This document shows positions 9,462-19,546 of a DNA stretch of 64,000 nt, one piece after another (position 1 is the stretch's first letter; each line of letters opens with the position of its first letter). Source of the DNA: Flavobacterium sharifuzzamanii. Lineage in GTDB: Bacteria; Bacteroidota; Bacteroidia; Flavobacteriales; Flavobacteriaceae. The notes below the pieces were generated by a model. The model had not been told where the DNA came from. It ran no database searches and saw nothing but the letters and a program-made list of their open reading frames with translations. Position numbers and translations under genes: made by a program. Location of the stretch: the NCBI RefSeq assembly GCF_003254585.1, contig NZ_QJGZ01000040.1:62001-126000 (forward strand), written 5' to 3'.

Positions 9462-11402
9462 ATGAAACGATATATTTTTAAAAAATTAATTATAGGATCT
9501 ACGGTTTTACTTTCATTGGCAAGCTGTTCCGATATATTAGAGGAAAAGCCTCATGATTTTTATGAACCAGGTTATTTTAAAACCGAACAAGGTGTTAAAC
9601 AGGGACTAACTTCTCACTATGCACATTTGCGTTGGATTTACGGACAGGCCTATTTTTATAATGCTTGCCAAACAGGAACAGATGAAGCAACCTATGCGCA
9701 GAGTGCAGACGGGAATTTTAAAGATCATGATTTGTCGGGTGTGGGAGTTGTAACCCCAAGTTCAAGCCGTTCGGATGTTTTGTGGAATAACTCTTATTAT
9801 GATATCAATACAGCGAGCGGTATTATCGAAAATGGTGCAGCCGTAGGAGTTGCCAGCAGTTTAATTGCAGAATCTAAATTTTTTAGAGGATTTGACTATT
9901 TTCTTTTAGTGCAAACTTTTGGAGGTGTGCCATTAGATTTAGGAGCTGGTGAATTAAAGTTTAACAGCAATCCTTCGAGATATTCAAAGCGTAATACAGT
10001 TCCTGAAGTATACACAAAAGCGATTTTTCCAGATTTGGTTACAGCGGTTAATGATCTTCCAAATGCGCCTAGGTTGACTGGTACGGTAACTAAAACTGTA
10101 GCACGATTGTTTTTGGCAAAGGCATATCTTACTTATGCTTGGTGGTTAGAAAACCCAAATAATATTCCAACTTATCCAGATGTTCCAAGAACAGATCCAG
10201 ATGGACATAATGCACAATGGTATTTTCAAAAAGCTTATGATTTGGCTGTAGAAGGGATTAATAATCCAGGGGCTTATGGACTGCTTGATTCTTATTATGA
10301 TGTTAACGCAGGAGCAAATGACAGAAATAAAGAAGTAATGCTTTATGCAGATCATACACAGGAAAGTGAATATTATAATGGAGGCAGCCTTACGTACGGA
10401 AACGGTGGTGCTCCAGATAACTTTTCAGGGTGGATGGTGACTTGGAACTATACTGCTATAAGAAGTAAAAACGGAACCGCAGCAGTTTCTTCAGTTCAGA
10501 GAGAAGCAAATCAATTTTTAGGACGTCCATGGACAAGAATGGCTCCGCCTATTGAAGTTTTCACAAATACTTTTGCAGATAAAACAAATGATTCAAGATA
10601 TGACGGAACATTTGCGGCAGTTTTCAGAGGAAATTGGAATCTTCAAGGAACTGGTCTTACTGGCGTAGCAACGTTGACCAATGCTAACGGTTTGACAATT
10701 AAACCAGGTGATGCCGTTTTAAGCTTCCTTAATGATGAACCATTAACAGCAATCACTTATCCTTCTGGGCAAGGTGACAGCGGAGTAGGTGCGGGAGTAT
10801 TGCCAGGAAGAGCAGATTATGTGATTTCTCCAAAAGGCATCAGTAGAATTGTATACCCAGGTTTCTGGAAACTTGGACCTTACAGAACAGATAACGCAGG
10901 AGGATTAGGACAGCCTAATGCCGGAAGCACAAGACCATTCCCGGTAGCAAAATTCTCTGAATTATATCTTGTTGCCGCAGAAGCAGCTGTCAAAGGAGCT
11001 ACAGGATCTTTGAGTGCCAGATCTCTTGTAAATGTACTAAGAGCTAGAGCAGGAAAATGGAAATGGGATAATAATGGTAATATGGCTAAAATTCAAGATA
11101 ATAGTGCCGCTATGACAAATGCAACTCCAGCTGTAATTGATATTAATTACATTCTTGCAGAGCGCTCACGTGAGTTTTTTGGCGAAGGATACCGTTGGTA
11201 TGACTTAGTAAGAACACAAAAATGGAATGAAATTGCTGGAAAATATTCTATTGGAGGATCAAACTACGGACAACATACACCAGAAGTAGTAACCAGAACA
11301 ATAGACGCACATCATTACCTAAGACCAATTCCGCAAGGACAAATCGATGGAATGGAAATGTCTGCTGATGAAAAAGCAGCTTACCAAAATCCGGGATATT
11401 AA
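9462..11402 (+). CDS. SusD/RagB-family glycan-binding outer-membrane lipoprotein
   Basis: This is the surface lipoprotein that caps the SusC barrel and binds the glycan. The signal peptide ends with lipobox LASC, the Cys being about residue 23. The N-terminal TPR-like helices (SusD-like domain) and a C-terminal RagB domain are seen. The end carries the conserved pattern LAERSREFFGEGYRWYDLVR and the family-typical finish YQNPGY. At 646 residues it is longer than the common 500-550, which is usual for some pairs. It is in one operon with the preceding SusC and is followed by a terminator at 11488-11515. Confidence 0.95.
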   Translation: MKRYIFKKLIIGSTVLLSLASCSDILEEKPHDFYEPGYFKTEQGVKQGLTSHYAHLRWIYGQAYFYNACQTGTDEATYAQSADGNFKDHDLSGVGVVTPSSSRSDVLWNNSYYDINTASGIIENGAAVGVASSLIAESKFFRGFDYFLLVQTFGGVPLDLGAGELKFNSNPSRYSKRNTVPEVYTKAIFPDLVTAVNDLPNAPRLTGTVTKTVARLFLAKAYLTYAWWLENPNNIPTYPDVPRTDPDGHNAQWYFQKAYDLAVEGINNPGAYGLLDSYYDVNAGANDRNKEVMLYADHTQESEYYNGGSLTYGNGGAPDNFSGWMVTWNYTAIRSKNGTAAVSSVQREANQFLGRPWTRMAPPIEVFTNTFADKTNDSRYDGTFAAVFRGNWNLQGTGLTGVATLTNANGLTIKPGDAVLSFLNDEPLTAITYPSGQGDSGVGAGVLPGRADYVISPKGISRIVYPGFWKLGPYRTDNAGGLGQPNAGSTRPFPVAKFSELYLVAAEAAVKGATGSLSARSLVNVLRARAGKWKWDNNGNMAKIQDNSAAMTNATPAVIDINYILAERSREFFGEGYRWYDLVRTQKWNEIAGKYSIGGSNYGQHTPEVVTRTIDAHHYLRPIPQGQIDGMEMSADEKAAYQNPGY

Positions 11403-11487
11403 GTTTTATTTTTCTAAAAACTAATTCTAAGCAAATAAGGTCAATTTTATAAATTATCTTATTACGGTTTATTAATGTAGTTTTAAA

Positions 11488-11515
11488 TAAGCCGGGAGTA
11501 ACCCTCTCGGCTTTT
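11488..11515 (+). terminator. Rho-independent terminator after SusD
   Basis: GCCGGGAG pairs with CTCTCGGC (one G-T pair), extended by AA/TT, across a five-base loop and followed by a T run. It lies about 90 bp after the SusD stop. Confidence 0.85.
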
Positions 11516-11691
11516 TAATGTTTTTCGAATGTATTTTACAAATCATATAAAATGAGCAAAAAAAAAGATTCTTATACCCAATATATTGTATGCTAATTTA
11601 TGAGAGCAATTTTTTGCGATAGCAGTAGCCATAAATAAGTACTTATTTGCCAGCTTTTTGAATAAAAAAGATGTTTTAAATTTTAGTAATT

Positions 11692-12927
11692 ATGATAGAA
11701 AGATATTTAAAATATATATTGCTTTTACAGCTTTTCACTTTAATAATGGGATGTAAGACCAATCAGCAACAAGCAAATTCTTCTGAAAAAGTGACAGCTG
11801 AAAATTGGGTCGGATCATGGGCTTGTGCGCAAATGCTTGTAGAACCAAACAACATGCCTCCAGCTCCAGGTTTGGCCGAAAATACACTTCGTCAAATTAT
11901 AAAAGTTTCGATTGGAGGTGAGCATATTCGATTCCGTTTTTCAAATGTATTTAGTGATCAGACTACAGTTTTAAAAAAGGTCAGTATAGCCAATGTGCTT
12001 GATGCTCCCGCAATTGATAGAAACACACAGAAATATCTCAGTTTTAATGGAAATCAAGAAGTAACACTAAATCCTGGACAGGAAGTATTTTCAGATAAAC
12101 TAAATTTTCTATTAAAGCCTGGCCAGCTGCTAGCCATAACCATTTATTACGGAGCTGCGTCACAAAAAACAACGGGACATCCAGGATCGAGAACGACATC
12201 TTATATTTTGCAAGGAGATAATCTCAACAATGGCAGTTTCTCTGGAGCTGTGAAAACCGATCATTGGTATACTATCATGGGACTTGATGTTGTGGCATCA
12301 AAAAATGCATCAAATATTGTTTGTCTAGGAAACTCTATTACAGATGGGCGCGGATCAGGAACAAACAAACAAAATCGCTGGACAGATATTCTAGCCGCTA
12401 GATTAGCTGCAAATAAAGCAACTCAAAGTATTGGAGTTTTAAATTTAGGAATAGGAGGAAATTGTGTTGTAAAAGGTGGATTAGGCCCAACAGCATTAGA
12501 TCGTTTTGACCGTGATGTGCTTTCGCAGAAAGGTACAAAATGGCTAGTAATTTTAGAAGGAATAAATGATATAGGAGGAATTAAACGTGCAGAAGACGCT
12601 CCAATAAAAGCGCAGGAAATTATAGATGCTTATAAAATTATGATAGACAAAGCACACGCCAAAGGCATAAAAGTGTATGGCTGTACAATTCTACCTTTTC
12701 AAAAATCATTTTACGACGCACCTTTCAAGCAAGAAGCAAGAGATATTGTAAATGCATGGATTCGAAATAACCATTTTGATGCAGTAATAGATTTTGACAG
12801 GGAAATGGCTTCGGAAACTGATTCTAAAACCATTTTAGCAAATATGCATGATGGCGATTTTTTGCATCCTAATGAATTGGGATATCAGAGAATGGGCGAA
12901 GTAGTAGACTTGAATTTATTTAAATGA
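11692..12927 (+). CDS. SGNH/GDSL-type esterase lipoprotein (XynE-like)
   Basis: This is a predicted carbohydrate esterase, probably removing acetyl groups from the glycan. The N-terminus is a lipoprotein signal with lipobox IMGC (Cys21). Residues ~35-200 form a beta-rich N-terminal domain. The SGNH blocks follow: GNSITDG with nucleophile Ser215, GIGGN (Gly), EGINDIGG (Asn) and DFLHPNELG with Asp and His near the end. The layout is like the XynE-type SGNH hydrolases of Bacteroidota and Ruminococcus. The gene stands between a SusCD pair and a CE6 esterase, which supports a role in deacetylating a xylan-like polymer. The substrate is inferred only. Confidence 0.85.
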   Translation: MIERYLKYILLLQLFTLIMGCKTNQQQANSSEKVTAENWVGSWACAQMLVEPNNMPPAPGLAENTLRQIIKVSIGGEHIRFRFSNVFSDQTTVLKKVSIANVLDAPAIDRNTQKYLSFNGNQEVTLNPGQEVFSDKLNFLLKPGQLLAITIYYGAASQKTTGHPGSRTTSYILQGDNLNNGSFSGAVKTDHWYTIMGLDVVASKNASNIVCLGNSITDGRGSGTNKQNRWTDILAARLAANKATQSIGVLNLGIGGNCVVKGGLGPTALDRFDRDVLSQKGTKWLVILEGINDIGGIKRAEDAPIKAQEIIDAYKIMIDKAHAKGIKVYGCTILPFQKSFYDAPFKQEARDIVNAWIRNNHFDAVIDFDREMASETDSKTILANMHDGDFLHPNELGYQRMGEVVDLNLFK

Positions 12928-12956
12928 AAATCAATTTAGTATTTAAAAAAAAATAA

Positions 12957-13828
<872 letters not shown>

Positions 13829-13831
<3 letters not shown>

Positions 13832-13960
13832 GAACTTTTTATAGTTCAGGCAGCAGTTGGTTTTAACCAGTTAGATCCAGCAGTTCCAGCAGGAAAAGTA
13901 GAAACGGTAAGTTATGATTCAAAAACAGTTGGAACAATCAGAAAAGCAATTATTATTTAA
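13829..13960 (+). pseudogene. CE1-type esterase N-terminal fragment (remnant of CE6-CE1 fusion)
   Basis: In the frame obtained by deleting one duplicated 14-mer, the DNA codes for about 43 residues after the CE6 domain. They include PAVPAGKVETVSYDSKTVGT, which resembles the start of CE1/enterochelin-esterase-like domains (normally VPxGK-ET-YDSKTVGxxRK followed by YTPPGY and the HGxGG oxyanion region). Here the segment ends at RKAIII and TAA, and the catalytic Ser part is missing. Both a frameshift and a 3' deletion are thus seen. A second short open stretch in another frame (to 14045, ending ILTGTHG) may be a further scrap; I cannot assign it. Confidence 0.65.
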
Positions 13961-14149
13961 ACCTGTTGACGAATCAAATTTTGCAAAATACACTGTTTTA
14001 GAAACAACAGATATAGTAAGTATTCTGACGGGCACACACGGCTAGTATAAATATATGATCTGTTTTTGCACTCGCAGAAGAATAAAAGTAGAATTAAAAG
14101 ATTTTGATTTAAAATAAGCTAAATCTGGAATGAATTGATAAAAAAATGC

Positions 14150-16681
14150 ATGATGAAAAACTATTTGAAATTTATAAGCACTGTAATTATTATTTTAGTA
14201 AGTACTATAGCAAAAGCTTCTCAGCCTTTTATAACAGAAGATAGAAGCCAGAACGTTATGGTGCTGAAAGAAAAGTCTTTGTCACTGTCTTTTTTTGTTA
14301 ATTCAGATTTAAATGCAGGTATTTTGCGAGCTGTAAATAATCTTCAGTCAGATTTTGAAAAGGTTACAGGCCAGCGCCCAATTATTTTAAATCAAAATCC
14401 AAAAGCATCATCACCGCTCATTATTATTGGAATGATCGGATCCAATTCGGTTATTGATGATTTAGTTAAACAAAAAAAAATCGAAGGAAAAGAACTCAAA
14501 GGCAAAAATGAAAAGTTTATCATACAGCAGGTTAGAAATCCTTTTAAAGGTGTAGATGAAGCGCTTGTAATTGCAGGAAGCGATAAACGAGGCACGATTT
14601 ACGGAATTTATGAGTTATCCAAACAAATTGGCGTTTCTCCGTGGTATTATTGGGCAGATGTACCTGTAAAACAAAAAGAAAATATTTATTTCATCAAAGG
14701 AATATACACAGATGGAGAGCCAGCTGTAAAATACCGAGGAATTTTCCTTAATGATGAAGCGCCTGCATTAAGTGGCTGGGCAAAAGCTACTTTTGGTGGT
14801 TTTAATAGCAAATTTTATGAAAAAGTTTTTGAATTAGTACTTAGGTTAAAAGGCAATTATATGTGGCCTGCAATGTGGGGAAATGCATTTTATGACGATG
14901 ATGTGGCCAGCGGACCTTTAGCAAACGAAATGGGAATTGTTATGGGAACTTCTCATCATGAACCAATGGTTTTGGCACAGACAGATTGGCGTCGATATAT
15001 TAAAAAGAATAATTTGCCTAATATTTGGGATTACTCTAAAAATAAGAAGGTTTTAGACGAATTCTGGAAAACGGGAATTGAGCGAAGCAAAAATTGGGAA
15101 AAACTGGTAACCATTGGGATGCGTGGTGATGGAGACGAAGCAATGAGTGAAGGCACCAATATAAGTTTGTTAGAAAATATTGTAAAAGAACAGCGCAAAA
15201 TTATTGAGAAAGAAACGGGGCAAAACGCCAATAAAACGCCTCAGGTTTGGGCTTTGTACAAAGAGGTTCAGGATTATTACGATCAGGGAATGCGTGTTCC
15301 TGATGATGTAATTCTTTTGTTCTGTGATGATAATTGGGGAAATGTCCGCAAACTTCCTGATCTTTCAAAACCGTTACATAAAGGCGGCTACGGAATGTAT
15401 TATCATTTTGATTATGTGGGCGGCCCAAGAAACTCAAAATGGATTAATATAAGTCCGATACAAAGAGTTTGGGAACAAATGAATCTCAGCTATGAAAATG
15501 GAGTTGATAAAGTTTGGATTGTAAATGTTGGTGATTTAAAACCAATGGAATTCCCAATTAGTTTCTTTTTAGACATGGCATCGAATCCCAAAGATTTCAA
15601 CTCTCAGAATTTATTCCAATACACAGAAAATTGGGCAGTGGAACAGTTTGGAAATAAATATTCTAAAGAAATCGCCAGATTATTAAATACCTACCCGAAA
15701 TTTAATCGTCGTGTTACTCCAGAAATGCTGGACAGCAAGACTTATTCTTTAGAAAACTATAATGAATTTGAAAAAGTTGTTAATGAGTATAAAAACTTAG
15801 CACTCGATGCATATAGAGTGTATAATGAACTTCCCAATGAATATAAAGATGCTTATTTTCAGTTGGTTTTATATCCAATAGACGCCTGTTGCAATCTTTA
15901 TGAAATGTATTTTGCACAGGCAAAAAACAGAAAATTAGCAGCAGAAAAAAACAGTCTTGCCAATTATTATGCTGATGAGGTTAAAGTAAAATTTGAACGT
16001 GATTCTATTCTTCAAAACAAGTATAATAATGAAATTGCAGCTGGTAAATGGCCTCATGTGATGGATCAAATGCGCATAGGTTATAAAGCTTGGCATGATG
16101 GTCCTAAAAATATTCTTCCTGAGGTAAAATATCTTTCTGATAGCGAAATTATTGTTCCGAAAATTTTTCTAGAAAAAGATGGCTATGTGTCTATAAATGC
16201 AGCCCACTTTTCTAAAATGAATAATTCAAAAAAAATACATTGGGAAGTCATTCCAGATTTCGGAAAAACATTGAGTGGCATTACAACATTTCCGCAAAAT
16301 ATTTACTCAATGGCAGAAGATAATGTCTTTGTGGAATACGAAATTAATTTTGTTTCAACAGGAGAATTTACTGTAGAACTTTTGCTGGCTCCAACATTGA
16401 ATTTTAACAGCAATAAAGGTCTTCGATATGAAATATCTTTTAATGGAGAAAAACCGCAGCTTGTAAATTTTAATGGTCATTATAAAGGAGAACTAGGGAA
16501 ATGGCAAGCAGAACACATAATTCATTCTGCAACCAAGCATAATATTCTAAATTCAGGAAAGCATACACTTCGTTTCAGAGTTTTAGATCCTGGAATTGTA
16601 CTCCAAAAAATATTGATCGATACTGGCGGTTTGAAGCCTTCTTATTTAGGAGCTCCGGAAAGTGATAGAGTAGTTGAATAA
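14150..16681 (+). CDS. GH115 xylan alpha-1,2-glucuronidase
   Basis: This is a secreted or periplasmic enzyme that removes (4-O-methyl)glucuronic acid from xylan. The ATG at 14150 (or the adjacent 14153) opens a signal peptide ending ...TIAKAS; a TTG at 14135 is less likely. GH115 hallmarks are present: KYRGIFLNDEAP, NYMWPAMWGNAF, MGTSHHEPM, TIGMRGDGDEAMSEGTN, LLFCDDNWGN and MYYHFDYVGGPRNSKW. A C-terminal beta-rich domain ends in ILIDTGGLKPSYLGAP, as in full-length family members (843 residues here). It is the clearest pointer to glucuronoxylan as the substrate of this locus. About 100 bp of decayed DNA separate it from the esterase remnant. Confidence 0.92.
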   Translation: MMKNYLKFISTVIIILVSTIAKASQPFITEDRSQNVMVLKEKSLSLSFFVNSDLNAGILRAVNNLQSDFEKVTGQRPIILNQNPKASSPLIIIGMIGSNSVIDDLVKQKKIEGKELKGKNEKFIIQQVRNPFKGVDEALVIAGSDKRGTIYGIYELSKQIGVSPWYYWADVPVKQKENIYFIKGIYTDGEPAVKYRGIFLNDEAPALSGWAKATFGGFNSKFYEKVFELVLRLKGNYMWPAMWGNAFYDDDVASGPLANEMGIVMGTSHHEPMVLAQTDWRRYIKKNNLPNIWDYSKNKKVLDEFWKTGIERSKNWEKLVTIGMRGDGDEAMSEGTNISLLENIVKEQRKIIEKETGQNANKTPQVWALYKEVQDYYDQGMRVPDDVILLFCDDNWGNVRKLPDLSKPLHKGGYGMYYHFDYVGGPRNSKWINISPIQRVWEQMNLSYENGVDKVWIVNVGDLKPMEFPISFFLDMASNPKDFNSQNLFQYTENWAVEQFGNKYSKEIARLLNTYPKFNRRVTPEMLDSKTYSLENYNEFEKVVNEYKNLALDAYRVYNELPNEYKDAYFQLVLYPIDACCNLYEMYFAQAKNRKLAAEKNSLANYYADEVKVKFERDSILQNKYNNEIAAGKWPHVMDQMRIGYKAWHDGPKNILPEVKYLSDSEIIVPKIFLEKDGYVSINAAHFSKMNNSKKIHWEVIPDFGKTLSGITTFPQNIYSMAEDNVFVEYEINFVSTGEFTVELLLAPTLNFNSNKGLRYEISFNGEKPQLVNFNGHYKGELGKWQAEHIIHSATKHNILNSGKHTLRFRVLDPGIVLQKILIDTGGLKPSYLGAPESDRVVE

Positions 16682-16915
16682 GTTTTGCATATCTTTTTTA
16701 TTAGATAAAAAGAATATTAAAATGGCAAGAAAATCTTGATATAATAACTTCCGCCGATATCAAGTTAAAGGCTGCCTTCCTCTTTAGTGCACCATGCTAG
16801 CGAAGTAAATAATTGTATTATATTAACCTTAAATTAGTGTATGTTATCCAATTTTAGATGAAATAGTATTATGGTGAAATAATCTTCTATTTTTAGTGAA
16901 ATTTCAACACAATAC

Positions 16916-17890
16916 ATGGAACCAATACAACTTATTTCAGATCATTTCATTGAAGAAAAATGTAATTTTAAAGAACTTATAGAACGACTTCGGGCTGGAT
17001 TTTCGACTTCAGATATCAATGTGCCCATGCGCCATCATCATGATTATTCTAATCCTGAAGAAGGCAAAGATTCAACATTATTATTGATGCCAGCGTTTCA
17101 AGCAGGTAAAGATTTAGGTGTAAAAATTGTTACAGTAAGCCCTAATAATGGTAAATATGATTTGCCTTCGATTCAGGGAACGTATATTTATCTTGATGGA
17201 CACAAAGGGAATATAAAGGCAATTCTTGATGCAAAATCACTAACAGGGAAGCGCACTGCGGCAACATCTGCATTGGCAAGTAGTTATCTTTCACGAAAAG
17301 ATGCCTCGTCTATGCTGATGATTGGAACTGGAGCATTAGCCATTAATTTAATTCAGGCGCATGCAAGTGTTAGACCTATAAAAGAAGTTTATGTTTGGGG
17401 AAGAACCATAGAAAAAGCTCAACTGGTTTGCGATGCACTTAAAAACGCTTCATTTACCTGTAAACCAGTTTCTACTATAGAAGAAATTATTTCTGAAGTT
17501 GATATTATCTCGGCAGCAACTTTATCGCCTGTTCCGCTTGTTTTAGGAAAATGGCTGAAAGCAGGACAGCATTTAGATCTTGTTGGAGCATATAAAAAAG
17601 ATATGCGTGAAGCTGATGATGAAGCAGTTTTAAAATCAAACCTATTTCTTGATACTTATCAAGGCGGATTAAAGGAAAGTGGCGATATTTTGATTCCGCT
17701 CACAAATGGAATTATCACCAAAGAAACAATCAAAGCAGATTTATTTGAACTGTGCAGCAATGCAAAACAAGGCAGAACATCAGAGGAAGAAATCACCTAT
17801 TTTAAATCTGTTGGACATGCGTTAGAAGATCTTGTTGCAGCTGGATATTTTTATGAAGAGTATAATTTAAACACACAAAAAAATGCCTAA
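16916..17890 (+). CDS. Ornithine cyclodeaminase/mu-crystallin family, probable delta1-pyrroline-2-carboxylate reductase
   Basis: This cytoplasmic NAD(P)H-dependent enzyme of the OCD/mu-crystallin family has 324 residues. A Rossmann site GTGALA (about residues 141-146) follows the family stretch DAKSLTGKRTAATSALAS. True ornithine cyclodeaminases and pyrroline-2-carboxylate reductases are close relatives. The next gene overlaps by 8 bp and is a trans-3-hydroxyproline dehydratase-like protein whose product is delta1-pyrroline-2-carboxylate. The context therefore favours reduction of that imine to L-proline (LhpI-type role). The substrate is inferred from context. No clear promoter was found in the 234 bp before it. 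Confidence 0.78.
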   Translation: MEPIQLISDHFIEEKCNFKELIERLRAGFSTSDINVPMRHHHDYSNPEEGKDSTLLLMPAFQAGKDLGVKIVTVSPNNGKYDLPSIQGTYIYLDGHKGNIKAILDAKSLTGKRTAATSALASSYLSRKDASSMLMIGTGALAINLIQAHASVRPIKEVYVWGRTIEKAQLVCDALKNASFTCKPVSTIEEIISEVDIISAATLSPVPLVLGKWLKAGQHLDLVGAYKKDMREADDEAVLKSNLFLDTYQGGLKESGDILIPLTNGIITKETIKADLFELCSNAKQGRTSEEEITYFKSVGHALEDLVAAGYFYEEYNLNTQKNA

Positions 17891-18950
17891 TACCTACCAA
17901 AATATTTGTAATAATACTGAATATAAAGCAGACGCCTCTGTACTGCAGATCAAAACAATCGATATGCATACAGGTGGTGAGCCCTTACGTGTAATTGTTT
18001 CTGGTTTTCCAGAGCTTAAAGGAAATAGTGTTTTAGAATACCGACGAGATATAAAAGAAAACTACGATTATTTAAGAACTGCATTGATGTTTGAACCTCG
18101 CGGTCATGCTGATATGTATGGTTGTATTTTGCTTCCGCCAAACGATGAGGATGCAGATTTTGGTATTCTTTTCATGCATAACGAAGGTTACAGCAGTATG
18201 TGCGGTCATGCTATTATTGCAATAAGCACATTAGCGGCAAAAATGAACTGGATAAAAGTGAAAGAAGGAGAAAATGAATTGAAAATTGATGCTCCTTGTG
18301 GTCGAATTTTTTCATATGTCAATATATTAAACGGCGAAGTAACAGGAGTGAGGTTTCATTGCGTGCCAAGTTTTGTAGTAAGCTTAGATCGTCTTGTAAA
18401 TGTCCCAGAAATTGGAGATGTTGTGTATGATCTGGCTTATGGTGGCGCTTTCTATGCTTATGTTGATTTGAGAAAAAATACCCATTTGAATTTTGGATTA
18501 ACCGAAGAAAACTACAGAGCGATTATTCAAACCGGAGTAGATATAAAACATGCTGTAATGAATTATAATAAAGATATTCAGCATCCATTTGAGGAGGATT
18601 TGAGCTTTTTATACGGAACTATTTTTATAGATGAACCAATGAATATCACTAATCACAGCCGAAATGTTTGTGTTTTTGCTGACGGAGAAGTAGATCGTTC
18701 TCCAACAGGTTCAGGCGTTTCTGGAAGAATAGCGATTGAAAAAGCTAGAAATGCAATAGATATGAATGAATTTATCACGATAGAAAGTATAACGGGAAGC
18801 ACATTTATCGGATCGCTTGTGAGAGAAGAAAAATTTGGTCCCTTTAAAGCTGTAATTCCACAAGTTGAAGGAACGGCTTTTGTAACAGGAGCAAATACAT
18901 TTTTAATAGATCCAAAAGATCCTATGAGGAATGGGTTTATACTTCGATAA
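17883..18950 (+). CDS. Proline racemase family, probable trans-3-hydroxy-L-proline dehydratase
   Basis: This PLP-independent enzyme of the proline racemase fold has 355 residues. The first active-site Cys is present in SMCGHA. At the second site, where racemases and 4-hydroxyproline epimerases have Cys (DRSPCGTG), this protein has Thr: DRSPTGSG. In this family the Cys/Thr pair marks trans-3-hydroxy-L-proline dehydratases, which release water and yield delta1-pyrroline-2-carboxylate. The start overlaps the upstream reductase gene by 8 bp, so translation is probably coupled. Together they would convert trans-3-hydroxy-L-proline into L-proline. An epimerase role is unlikely without the second Cys. 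Confidence 0.85.
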   Translation: MPNTYQNICNNTEYKADASVLQIKTIDMHTGGEPLRVIVSGFPELKGNSVLEYRRDIKENYDYLRTALMFEPRGHADMYGCILLPPNDEDADFGILFMHNEGYSSMCGHAIIAISTLAAKMNWIKVKEGENELKIDAPCGRIFSYVNILNGEVTGVRFHCVPSFVVSLDRLVNVPEIGDVVYDLAYGGAFYAYVDLRKNTHLNFGLTEENYRAIIQTGVDIKHAVMNYNKDIQHPFEEDLSFLYGTIFIDEPMNITNHSRNVCVFADGEVDRSPTGSGVSGRIAIEKARNAIDMNEFITIESITGSTFIGSLVREEKFGPFKAVIPQVEGTAFVTGANTFLIDPKDPMRNGFILR

Positions 18951-19022
18951 TTAATTCTGTAAAACAAACAAACTGTAAGTCATTTAGATTAACAGTTTTT
19001 TTATTTCTCAGTTTAGAGCATA

Positions 19023-19051
19023 AAAAAGTCCTAATCAAAGATTAGGACTTC
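19023..19051 (-). terminator. Terminator of tRNA-Tyr
   Basis: An 11-bp perfect stem (AAGTCCTAATC / GATTAGGACTT) with a three-base loop is followed on the minus strand by six T. It begins three bases after the tRNA 3' end. Confidence 0.85.
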
Positions 19052-19053
19052 CG

Positions 19054-19134
19054 TGGGGAGAGCAGGATTCGAACCTGCGAAGTTTTCACAGCAGATTTAC
19101 AGTCTGCCCTCGTTGGCCGCTTGAGTATCTCCCC
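19054..19134 (-). tRNA. tRNA-Tyr (anticodon GTA)
   Basis: On the minus strand the acceptor GGGGAGA pairs with TCTCCCC, and the discriminator is A. The anticodon arm CAGACTGTAAATCTG gives anticodon GTA (Tyr). A long variable arm (class II, as bacterial tRNA-Tyr) and the T-loop GTTCGAATC are present. CCA is not encoded. A hairpin GCTTAG/CTAAGC (19151-19167) lies in the 5' leader of the precursor. Confidence 0.95.
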
Positions 19135-19172
19135 GACTCTCTAGCGTTGTGCTTAGTTGTTCTAAGCGGTGG

Positions 19173-19202
19173 CAAAGATAGGAACTCTTTCTACATTTCC
19201 AA
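19173..19202 (-). promoter_or_regulatory. Promoter of tRNA-Tyr
   Basis: On the minus strand TTG (19202-19200), 19 bp, then TATCTTTG (19180-19173) is an exact match to the Bacteroidota consensus. It lies 39 bp before the mature tRNA. Confidence 0.8.
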
Positions 19203-19497
19203 ATAAAAAAATGACTTAATTTTAAGTTGTTTTAAAGTTATTTTTTAATTCATTGGAATTGAATAGAATAAAATTCGCTGAAATATTCTTTTTTTTAGTT
19301 TATTTTTTAAAGTAGGATTAGGATTACGTGATATAAAAATCTTTTCTTAAGGCTTAATCTTTCATAAACTCTTCAGCCATTGTGTTTGTTGATGCTTTGA
19401 GCGAAATATTGAAGAAAAAAGAAACTATGCGATAAGCCGAACTTTTATTTCTTTTTTGATGAATTTCTATTTTTAAGTTTGTGATATGCCGTAAAAC
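19203..19497. other. Intergenic AT-rich stretch, nothing recognised
   Basis: Between the tRNA-Tyr promoter and the terminator of the TlpA-like gene I see no coding frame with family resemblance, no repeat shared with other gaps, and no strong hairpin. Confidence 0.5.
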
Positions 19498-19526
19498 AAA
19501 AAAATCTCCACTAAGGAGATTTTTTA
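19498..19526 (-). terminator. Terminator downstream of the TlpA-like gene
   Basis: The arms ATCTCC and GGAGAT, extended by A/T pairs, enclose a five-base loop with T runs on both strands. It lies about 20 bp after the minus-strand stop, so it most likely ends that gene. Confidence 0.8.
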
Positions 19527-19546
19527 TAAAATTATATCAAGGTATA

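Noticed and set aside
13914..14045. 43-residue frame starting MIQKQLEQ and ending ILTGTHG
   Set aside because: It overlaps the CE1 remnant in another frame in decayed DNA; possible scrap, but no support as a gene.
16712..16795. Short open stretch containing WQENLDIITSADIKLKAAF
   Set aside because: No start codon and no recognisable family; it also contains a CTTGATAT/ATATCAAG inverted repeat that explains part of the pattern.
18653..18967. Antisense frame of 104 residues opposite the hydroxyproline dehydratase gene
   Set aside because: The sense strand carries clear active-site motifs; the antisense frame shows no family resemblance or own promoter.
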